From: Phycisphaerae bacterium | GTDB taxonomy: Bacteria; Planctomycetota; Phycisphaerae; UBA1845 | Direction of reading: 5' to 3' | NCBI GenBank assembly: GCA_029260155.1 | Contig: JAJDDU010000056.1 | Coordinates: forward strand, 1-8,821 | DNA length: 8,821 bases | In this document: piece by piece, positions 1 to 8,821 of the stretch | Layout of the letters: every line of letters starts with the position of its first letter | How positions within the stretch are numbered: position 1 is the stretch's first letter | Position numbers and translations under genes: made by a program | The notes under the pieces: model-generated | Told to the model about the DNA's origin: nothing | The model's input: the letters and a program-made list of their open reading frames with translations, nothing else | Databases searched by the model: none

Positions 1-512
1 TTGTCGGTAAGGTGGTTCGCTACGGCCAGGTCGGCATCCCCGTCGCCGTCCAGATCGCCGATCGCCACGGAAAACGGCCTATCACCCGCACCGTAGAGCA
101 CATCGTCTGCGAAGGTGCCGTCGCCGTTGTTGAGCAGGACCGAGACGTCGTCGCTAACCCAGGTCGCCACGGCCAGGTCGGCATCCCCGTCGCCGTCCAG
201 ATCGCCGATCGCCACGGACAGCGGCTCAATACCCACCTCGTAGAGTACATGGTCTGCGAAAGTGCCGTCGCCGTTGCTGAGCAGGACCGAGACGTTGTCG
301 CTCCCAGCGTTCGCCACGGATAAGTCGGCATCCCCGTCGCCGTCCAGATCGCCGATCGCCACGGAAAACGGCCCATCACCCGCCCCGTAGAGCACATGGT
401 CTGCGAAAGTGCCGTCGCCGTTGTTGAGCAGAACCGAGACGTTGTCGCTGTCGACGTTAGCCACGGCCAGGTCGGCATCCCCGTCGCCGTCCAGATCGCC
501 GATCGCCACGGA
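1..512 (-). repeat. 147-bp tandem repeats (three full units plus a partial fourth) encoding FG-GAP motifs
   Basis: Four units begin at 512, 365, 218 and 71 when read on the minus strand. The core cagatcgccg (plus strand) recurs at 51, 198, 345 and 492, exactly 147 bases apart, so each unit is 49 codons. The first part of each unit is almost identical at the DNA level. Differences cluster at unit residues 16-24 (for example AVANVDSDN, SVANAGSDN, AVATWVSDD) and at residues 43-49. The array continues beyond the left edge, so the total copy number is unknown. Confidence 0.95.
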
Positions 513-845
513 CAGCGGCCTGTCACCGACCCCGAATTCGGGATTGCCGAAGAGCACGCCGAGCGTCACACCGAAAAGACGCTGGAAGTTACCGAAGTCG
601 AGCAGATCGATGTCGCCGTCCGCGTCGAGATCAACCGGCCCGCAACCCGGCTGCGCGGGACCACCCTCAGGCCCGGTGGTGCAGTCGACGAACGCGGCAT
701 AGTCGGCCAAGCCCACGCTCCCGCTGCCGTCGGGGTCACCGTGAGCGCACTGAGCGCGCGCCGCGGGCGCTCCCGCTCCCGCGACGAGCAGTGCGACGAC
801 CAGAGGCATCCTTCTGGAAATGTGGCTGCCGGCGACGGGGTTCAT
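1..845 (-). CDS. Exported FG-GAP/VCBS repeat protein with N-terminal dockerin-like EF-hand segment (5' part; 3' end outside window)
   Basis: The reading frame starts at ATG 845, with GGAGG seven bases upstream, and stays open to the left edge (281 codons seen). Residues 1-31 look like a signal peptide: Arg11-Arg12, a hydrophobic core at about 13-28, and a plausible cleavage site after ARA (29-31). Residues 37-91 hold two EF-hand-like loops, D37-x-D39-x-S41-x-S43 and D72-x-D74-x-D76-x-D78. A linker with Cys55 and Cys68 joins them, in the style of planctomycetal dockerin-like domains. From residue 112 come 49-residue repeats, each opening SVAIGDLDGDGDADL, the calcium-binding FG-GAP/VCBS signature of beta-propeller proteins. 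The protein is probably secreted and binds Ca2+; its ligand is unknown. Cys33 follows the signal peptide, but RAQC is not a good lipobox. An in-frame ATG at 809 lacks a properly spaced ribosome site. The family assignment is firm; the function is not. Confidence 0.88.
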   Translation of the reverse strand, partial: MNPVAGSHISRRMPLVVALLVAGAGAPAARAQCAHGDPDGSGSVGLADYAAFVDCTTGPEGGPAQPGCGPVDLDADGDIDLLDFGNFQRLFGVTLGVLFGNPEFGVGDRPLSVAIGDLDGDGDADLAVANVDSDNVSVLLNNGDGTFADHVLYGAGDGPFSVAIGDLDGDGDADLSVANAGSDNVSVLLSNGDGTFADHVLYEVGIEPLSVAIGDLDGDGDADLAVATWVSDDVSVLLNNGDGTFADDVLYGAGDRPFSVAIGDLDGDGDADLAVANHLTD

Positions 846-852
846 GCGCAAT

Positions 853-857
853 CCTCC
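853..857 (-). promoter_or_regulatory. Shine-Dalgarno site GGAGG for the FG-GAP protein gene
   Basis: On the minus strand GGAGG is followed by seven bases and then ATG at 845. This favours 845 over the in-frame ATG at 809, where AGAAGG directly abuts the start codon and is too close to act as a ribosome site. Confidence 0.75.
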
Positions 858-918
858 GAGTTGATCCTGACATCGATGACCGAACGACACTGCCTGTGCA
901 AACAGGATTTGTTACCTG

Positions 919-947
919 ATTCTACTGATTGCGACGGTGCGATTCCA
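919..947 (-). promoter_or_regulatory. Weak candidate promoter for the FG-GAP protein gene
   Basis: On the minus strand TGGAAT (942-947), 17 bases and TAGAAT (919-924) resemble a sigma70 promoter. The -10 box matches 5 of 6 consensus bases but the -35 only 3 of 6. Transcription would start near 912, giving a leader of about 67 bases. It is the best candidate I found in this gap, but still weak. Confidence 0.28.
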
Positions 948-1044
948 GTCCCAACTCGGGCGCGGAATAAGACGGCACCGCCGGAAAACGGAGAATTGAT
1001 CCTCGTCAATCAGTATCAGCTTGAGGTGAGAATCGCAAGATGAC

Positions 1045-1068
1045 CGGGTGGACCTAGCCTGCCACCCG
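1045..1068 (-). terminator. Seven-base-pair GC-rich hairpin, possible terminator
   Basis: CGGGTGG (1045-1051) pairs perfectly with CCACCCG (1062-1068) around a 10-base loop. On the minus strand the stem is followed by GTCATCTTGCG, which is not a proper U-tract, so intrinsic termination is doubtful. It lies about 215 bases beyond the rpsG stop. It could be a terminator helper, an RNA stability element or chance. Confidence 0.3.
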
Positions 1069-1212
1069 AAAGGCAGTGCGGGCGTTATGGGGCATTACCC
1101 GTCCTGATCCGCGCCCCATTTCAGTGACAATCGTGTAGCAAGCGGTTTCGCGCACGCACCCAGGGTTACCAAGCCAACTCCGCCGCGTCCCTCGCCGCCG
1201 CGAAACACCACA

Positions 1213-1227
1213 CCCCGACCAACGGGG
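1213..1227 (-). terminator. Short GC hairpin about 55 bases after rpsG, possible terminator
   Basis: On the minus strand CCCCG, loop TTGGT and CGGGG form a five-base-pair stem, followed by TGTGGTGTTT. The position just after the rpsG stop suits an operon terminator. The stem is short and the T-rich tail imperfect. Confidence 0.28.
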
Positions 1228-1282
1228 ATCGCAAGACTGCATGCGCAAGCGCCTAAACCACAGCACGTTCCGCTCTGCGGAC

Positions 1283-1759
1283 CTACCAGGCGAAGTGGGC
1301 GAAAGCCTTGTTGGCGTCGGCCATGCGGTGGACGTTTTCGCGGGCCTGCATCGCAGCGCCGTCACCCTTGAACGCATCCATGATTTCCTGCGCGAGGTAC
1401 TCGCACGTCGCGCGCCCTTTCTTGGATTTTATGGCTGAGATCAACCAGCGAATGGCCAGCGTCTGGCGGCGTTTCTTGTTGACCTGCATGGGCACCTGAT
1501 AGTTGGAGCCGCCAACACGCTTGGAACGTACCTCGATGTTCGGCTTGAGGTTCTCCACCGCGGTCTCGAAAACCTCGATCGGCGGCGTGTCCTTGACGCG
1601 TTTGGCGATGATGTCCATGGAGTCGTAGAACACCTTGGAGGCTACGCTCTTCTTGCCATCTTGCATGAGACAGTTGATGAACTTGCTGACTACCTTGCTG
1701 CCATACTGCGGATCTGGCTTCAACTGATCTGCAGACCTCGTGAATTTCTTATACGCCAT
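1283..1759 (-). CDS. rpsG: 30S ribosomal protein S7
   Basis: S7 is a primary 16S rRNA-binding protein that nucleates assembly of the small-subunit head and lies near the E site. The 158-residue product has the usual bacterial length. It shows family hallmarks: the GSKVVSKFINCLMQDGKKS block near the N-terminus, RVGGSNYQVP at about residues 83-92, RRQTLAIRWL near 98-107, and the C-terminal ANKAFAHFAW. ATG 1759 is preferred over an in-frame GTG at 1795 because the protein then opens MAYKKFTRS; GAGGA lies ten bases upstream of that ATG. The start lies inside the end of bioY (11-base overlap), which suggests translational coupling. In many bacteria fusA and tuf follow rpsG; here a non-coding gap follows. 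Confidence 0.97.
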   Translation of the reverse strand: MAYKKFTRSADQLKPDPQYGSKVVSKFINCLMQDGKKSVASKVFYDSMDIIAKRVKDTPPIEVFETAVENLKPNIEVRSKRVGGSNYQVPMQVNKKRRQTLAIRWLISAIKSKKGRATCEYLAQEIMDAFKGDGAAMQARENVHRMADANKAFAHFAW

Positions 1760-2360
1760 CGTTGCACGATCCTCGTTCGACCTCGGCGGCGCCACGACGC
1801 ACTCGCATCGCGTCCATCAGGCGAACCGCCGTAAGCACCAGACACAACTCCACAGCGGCCTTGGGCAGGAAGGGCAGCAGTCCGAACCGGATCACATCCG
1901 CCAATCCGACGCCGAACAACGCCGTCTGCCACAATACGCCACATGCGAAGACAATCAGAACACATACCGCCGCCGCGAAACTACGTCGCATCATCGAGCG
2001 GCTTTCGGCGCGCAGCCACGACAAGGCCGCAGCGCCAAACACAAAACCCACAATGTACCCGCCGGTCACGCCCAAGACGCCGGCTGACCCCGGAGCAAAA
2101 ACCGGCAAACCAACGATCCCGACCGCGACGTACAAGCCCATGGCCGACGCCGCCAGAGTCGGCGTTAGACAGAGCCCCGCCAAGAGCACGGCCACCAATT
2201 GCAGCGTCATCGGCACGGGCGTACCCGGAACCGGAACACGCACGTGAGCGCCCAGTGCAGCCAAGGCACAGAACCCAACCGCGCTCGCCACGGCACGCAC
2301 CATCGGTGTCGACAGCGACAAGCCGGACAGTGTCGTTGATTGCAATCCGGCCTGTCTCAT
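1749..2360 (-). CDS. bioY: BioY family biotin transporter (ECF S-component-like membrane protein)
   Basis: BioY proteins are the biotin-binding membrane components of ECF-type vitamin transporters and can sometimes work without a dedicated energy module. The 203-residue product is strongly hydrophobic, with about six likely membrane segments. It has the BioY hallmark GAHVRVPVPGTPVPMTLQ at about 37-54, then LLAGLCLTP, then GLPVFAPGSAG and TGGYIVGF at about 84-106. The C-terminal PFLPKAAVEL (163-172) replaces the PF-x-P-G-D-x-x-K pattern seen in many relatives. The start ATG shares its A with the rpsL stop codon (TAATG), with GGAAG five bases upstream; the end overlaps rpsG by 11 bases. No biotin synthesis gene, ecfA or ecfT is in the window. 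Family identity is clear; biotin specificity is inferred. Confidence 0.9.
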   Translation of the reverse strand: MRQAGLQSTTLSGLSLSTPMVRAVASAVGFCALAALGAHVRVPVPGTPVPMTLQLVAVLLAGLCLTPTLAASAMGLYVAVGIVGLPVFAPGSAGVLGVTGGYIVGFVFGAAALSWLRAESRSMMRRSFAAAVCVLIVFACGVLWQTALFGVGLADVIRFGLLPFLPKAAVELCLVLTAVRLMDAMRVRRGAAEVERGSCNDGV

Positions 2361-2752
2361 TATTTCTTCCGACGCTTCACGCCGTACTTGCTCCGCCCCT
2401 GATTGCGCGGGCGGTTCTCTTTGTCACCCTCGACCGCGGAACAATCCAAGGCGCCGCGAACGATGTGGTATCGAACACCTGGCAAGTCACGCACTCTGCC
2501 GCCACGTACGAGGACGATCGAGTGCTCTTGCAGATTGTGGTCAATACCACCGATATAGGCGGTGACTTCTTTCCCGTTGGTCAAGCGCACACGAGCGACC
2601 TTGCGCAACGCCGAATTCGGCTTCTTGGGCGTCTGCGTCTTAACGATCAGACACACGCCGCGGCGTTGGGGACACTCGCTCAGGTCGCGGACTTTGGATT
2701 TCTTGACTGCGATCCGCCGCCCGCGGCGGACCAGTTGATTCGTTGTTGGCAT
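2360..2752 (-). CDS. rpsL: 30S ribosomal protein S12
   Basis: S12 sits at the decoding centre of the small subunit, governs proofreading, and is the classical site of streptomycin resistance mutations. The 130-residue product opens MPTTNQLVRRGRR and carries the decoding loop TPKKPNSALRK (Lys43 conserved), then GHNLQEHS-like IDHNLQEHS, RGGRVRDLPGVRYH and the C-terminal RSKYGVKRRKK. Residue 88 is Arg (codon CGT, 2489-2491), where E. coli and Mycobacterium tuberculosis have Lys. About six extra residues lie before the C-terminal RSKYG block. ATG 2752 is chosen over the TTG just before it, because the family begins M-P-T and AGAGG lies seven bases upstream. A likely promoter lies in the gap before it. 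Confidence 0.98.
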   Translation of the reverse strand: MPTTNQLVRRGRRIAVKKSKVRDLSECPQRRGVCLIVKTQTPKKPNSALRKVARVRLTNGKEVTAYIGGIDHNLQEHSIVLVRGGRVRDLPGVRYHIVRGALDCSAVEGDKENRPRNQGRSKYGVKRRKK

Positions 2753-2759
2753 CAATACG

Positions 2760-2764
2760 CCTCT
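2760..2764 (-). promoter_or_regulatory. Shine-Dalgarno site AGAGG for rpsL
   Basis: AGAGG on the minus strand, seven bases before ATG 2752, fixes that codon as the start rather than the adjoining TTG at 2755. Confidence 0.7.
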
Positions 2765-2820
2765 TTACGCGGTTGTTTTGTCCGACACTCATCGCAACCC
2801 GGCACGCGGACTGTGCCGAT

Positions 2821-2850
2821 ACTATACTCGCCCGCACTCCCAAATGCCAA
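2821..2850 (-). promoter_or_regulatory. Candidate sigma70 promoter for rpsL-bioY-rpsG
   Basis: On the minus strand TTGGCA (2845-2850) is followed by 18 bases and TATAGT (2821-2826). Each box matches 5 of 6 consensus bases. Transcription would begin near 2813, about 60 bases before the rpsL start, within the 115-base gap after rpoC. It would let the ribosomal genes and bioY be expressed independently of rpoBC. The call rests on sequence only. Confidence 0.55.
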
Positions 2851-2867
2851 GGCCTGTTTCAACGTTA

Positions 2868-7394
<4,527 letters not shown>

Positions 7395-7473
7395 GAGGGT
7401 CTAACCTCTCATCACGTTTTTGTACGATCCTGACCGCCGACGCGACAAACAGTCGAAGCCACGACGCACGGAT

Positions 7474-7944
7474 CTACGACCCGACGGCCACCTCGGACTC
7501 TACGTCCAAGCGAAGCGCCACCATTCCACCGGTCTTCTTGAAACCCAATTCCTCGCAGAAATCCACTTCCGTGCCATAGGCCAAAACGTGAATCTCTTCC
7601 ACGTCGGAAGCGCGCAGCGCGTCAATCACCCGCGAAGCCATTTCCTTGGCGATGCCTTCCCGATCATGCTCCACGCGACCGTCACGGCGCGTCACCGCAG
7701 CCGGACCCTGACGCCCAGGATCGAGTTTGCACTCCGCGAGGTATCCGCGTACACCGTCGCTGACACCGCGAGCAATTCCGATCAACCGCCCCTCCTCACG
7801 AGCGGTCACGAAGCACAGACTCTGTGTTACCATGCGCCCCAGCTTTTCCGGCGACGCCGTCGTGCGGTGTCCCTGCCGAGCGTAAAACCCCGCAAGCTCC
7901 GACACGTCGACATGCTCAACCGTCTCGTAGAGAATCTCACTCAT
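7474..7944 (-). CDS. GNAT-like N-acetyltransferase lying between rpoB and rpoC
   Basis: GNAT enzymes move an acetyl group from acetyl-CoA to an amine on a small molecule or protein. The 156-residue product fits the fold's order: an N-terminal strand-helix region; LIGIARGVSDGVRGYLAECKLDP (54-76, strands leading to the CoA site); GIAKEMASRVIDAL (97-110, the helix after the CoA loop); EEIHVLAYG; and the closing VDFCEELGFKKTGGMVALRLD, which matches the GNAT motif B ending in LGF. About 17 residues (78-94) interrupt the CoA-loop region, and the usual Q/R-x-x-G-x-G/A signature is degenerate. ATG 7944 is preferred over the in-frame TTG at 7959, with GGGAG eight bases upstream. The start is 21 bases after the rpoB stop, so the two genes are probably co-transcribed; 79 bases separate its stop from rpoC. 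The substrate is unknown. Confidence 0.75.
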   Translation of the reverse strand: MSEILYETVEHVDVSELAGFYARQGHRTTASPEKLGRMVTQSLCFVTAREEGRLIGIARGVSDGVRGYLAECKLDPGRQGPAAVTRRDGRVEHDREGIAKEMASRVIDALRASDVEEIHVLAYGTEVDFCEELGFKKTGGMVALRLDVESEVAVGS

Positions 7945-7952
7945 CGCAATGG

Positions 7953-7957
7953 CTCCC
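7953..7957 (-). promoter_or_regulatory. Shine-Dalgarno site GGGAG for the acetyltransferase gene
   Basis: GGGAG on the minus strand, eight bases before ATG 7944, supports that start. The in-frame TTG at 7959 lies upstream of the site itself and would not be served by it. Confidence 0.6.
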
Positions 7958-7965
7958 AAAACGAC

Positions 7966-8821
7966 CTAAATCACCCGCTTCTTCTCAAGCTGAATGTTCA
8001 ACCCGAGCCCGCGTATCTCGTTGCACAACACGTCAAACGAAACCGGCGTACCAGCCTCCAACGTGTTCTGCCCCTTAACCATCGATTCGTAGAGCTTCGT
8101 CCTGCCCTCGACGTCGTCGCTCTTGACCGTCAGCAACTCCTGGAGCACGTAGGCAGCCCCATAAGCCTCCAGGCCCCACACCTCCATCTCGCCGAACCGC
8201 TGACCGCCGGTGCGCGCCTTGCCACCCAGCGGTTGCTGGGTAATCAGACTGTACGGACCAGTCGCACGCGCGTGGATCTTGTCATCAACGAGATGGTGCA
8301 GCTTCAACATGTAGATGTAGCCGACCGTCACAGTCTGATCGAGCGGCTCGCCGGTACGCCCGTCGTACAGCGTGATTTTCCCGCCGTACGGCATCTCCGA
8401 GAACACCTGCCGATTACCGTTGCGTCGCGCTCCGATCTCGCTGACATTCTTCTTCATCTCGCGGACGAGTTCGTTGGATTCCTCGATGGCTGCATGGATT
8501 TCCTTCTCGGCAGCGCCGTCGAACACCGGCGTCACCGCCTGGAATCCGCAGATCCGCGCCGCCCAACCCAGATAGGTCTCAAGAATCTGGCCGACGTTCA
8601 TACGCGAGGGCACGCCCAGCGGATTCAGCATGATGTCGATCGGCGTCCCGTCATCGAGGAACGGCATGTCCTCTTCCCGCAGAATCCGCGCGATCACGCC
8701 CTTATTCCCATGGCGGCCGGCCATCTTATCCCCCACCGACAGCGAACGCTTGGTGGCCACGTACACCTTGACCATCTCCAGAACACCCGACGGCAACTCA
8801 TCCCCGCGCTTCATCTGCGAG
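7966..8821 (-). CDS. rpoB: DNA-directed RNA polymerase subunit beta (C-terminal part; 5' end outside window)
   Basis: The frame is open at the right edge and ends with TAG at 7966-7968, giving about 284 C-terminal residues. It matches the beta-subunit C-terminal region: KVYVATKRSLSVGDKMAGRHGNKGV (active-site lysines and hybrid-binding segment), LNPLGVPSRMNVGQILET, ATPVFDG-like VTPVFDG, LYDGRTGEPLDQTVTVGYIYMLKL, HARATGPYSLITQQPLGGKA, GGQRFGEMEVWGLEAYGAA and the end LGLNIQLEKKRVI. This part contacts beta' through the clamp and switch regions. The rifampicin region lies outside the window. No frameshift is seen. The next gene downstream is the acetyltransferase, not rpoC. Confidence 0.99.
   Translation of the reverse strand, partial: SQMKRGDELPSGVLEMVKVYVATKRSLSVGDKMAGRHGNKGVIARILREEDMPFLDDGTPIDIMLNPLGVPSRMNVGQILETYLGWAARICGFQAVTPVFDGAAEKEIHAAIEESNELVREMKKNVSEIGARRNGNRQVFSEMPYGGKITLYDGRTGEPLDQTVTVGYIYMLKLHHLVDDKIHARATGPYSLITQQPLGGKARTGGQRFGEMEVWGLEAYGAAYVLQELLTVKSDDVEGRTKLYESMVKGQNTLEAGTPVSFDVLCNEIRGLGLNIQLEKKRVI

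Larger units (their letters stand above)
846..1282. other. 437-base non-coding gap between rpsG and the FG-GAP protein gene
   Basis: No convincing gene lies here on either strand. Apparent frames crossing it are antisense to, or out of frame with, the flanking genes. The gap holds the ribosome site and a weak candidate promoter for the left-hand gene, two short hairpins (1045-1068 and 1213-1227) and a small inverted repeat, ATTGA-6-TCAAT, at 995-1010. It is the natural boundary between the ribosomal operon and the exported-protein gene. Confidence 0.7.

Noticed and set aside
20..526. A 168-codon minus-strand frame with repeated W-T-A-T-G-M-P-T
   Set aside because: It is the shifted frame of the same repeats. 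The frame beginning at 845 gives GDLDGDGDADL, a real FG-GAP/VCBS signature.
741..760. Cys33 after the signal peptide as a lipoprotein site
   Set aside because: The preceding residues R-A-Q do not match the L-A/S-G/A lipobox; ordinary signal peptidase cleavage after ARA is more likely.
981..1009. TTGACG on the minus strand as a -35 box for the FG-GAP gene
   Set aside because: No acceptable -10 box lies 16-18 bases downstream.
396..1043. A 215-codon plus-strand open frame across the FG-GAP gene and the gap
   Set aside because: It is antisense to the clear signal peptide, EF-hand and repeat frame, and its protein resembles no family. Long antisense frames are expected in GC-rich repeats.
1054..1377. 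A 107-codon minus-strand frame overlapping the end of rpsG
   Set aside because: It overlaps rpsG in another frame, is Arg-rich without any recognisable domain, and has no supported start.
1760..1795. Upstream GTG start giving S7 a 12-residue extension
   Set aside because: The extension is not family-like and lies wholly within bioY. ATG 1759 gives the normal S7 N-terminus.
7408..7470. Possible promoter for rpoC (TTGTCG, about 18 bases, TACAAA on the minus strand)
   Set aside because: Both boxes match only 4 of 6 consensus bases, so I cannot separate it from chance.

Overview
The window is a piece of a bacterial chromosome whose recognisable genes all lie on the minus strand. Reading right to left, it covers the rpoBC/str region: the C-terminal part of rpoB (7966-8821), a small GNAT-like acetyltransferase gene (7474-7944), full-length rpoC (2868-7394), rpsL (2360-2752), a bioY biotin-transporter gene (1749-2360) and rpsG (1283-1759). 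A 437-base non-coding gap follows. The 5' part of an exported FG-GAP/VCBS repeat protein with dockerin-like EF-hand motifs then runs off the left edge (1-845).

The sequence is GC-rich and the genes carry clear Shine-Dalgarno sites. The organism is probably a member of the Planctomycetota, possibly Phycisphaerae-like. This rests on the exported protein: a paired EF-hand segment with a Cys-containing linker of the style D-Y-A-A-F-V-D-C ... DLDADGDIDLLDF, followed by FG-GAP repeats, is a typical planctomycetal secreted-protein design. The RpoC trigger-loop insertion, related in sequence to SI3 of E. coli, and the alanine-rich C-terminal tail fit but do not prove this. The assignment is inference.

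The core genes are ordinary in sequence but carry two passenger genes. An acetyltransferase gene separates rpoB from rpoC by 571 nt, although these two genes are next to each other in most bacteria. A bioY gene sits between rpsL and rpsG. It shares one base with the rpsL stop (TAATG) and overlaps the rpsG start by 11 nt, so its translation is probably coupled to ribosomal protein synthesis. A good sigma70-type promoter (TTGGCA-N18-TATAGT) lies between rpoC and rpsL, suggesting that rpsL-bioY-rpsG can be transcribed independently of rpoBC. The usual downstream str genes (fusA, tuf) do not follow rpsG here.

Other points of note are: an S12 with Arg at position 88, where streptomycin-sensitive species have Lys; an extra acidic segment and a 110-residue tail in RpoC; a BioY with altered residues in a normally conserved C-terminal motif; and near-identical 147-bp tandem repeats in the exported-protein gene. 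I see no CRISPR array, insertion sequence, tRNA or rRNA.
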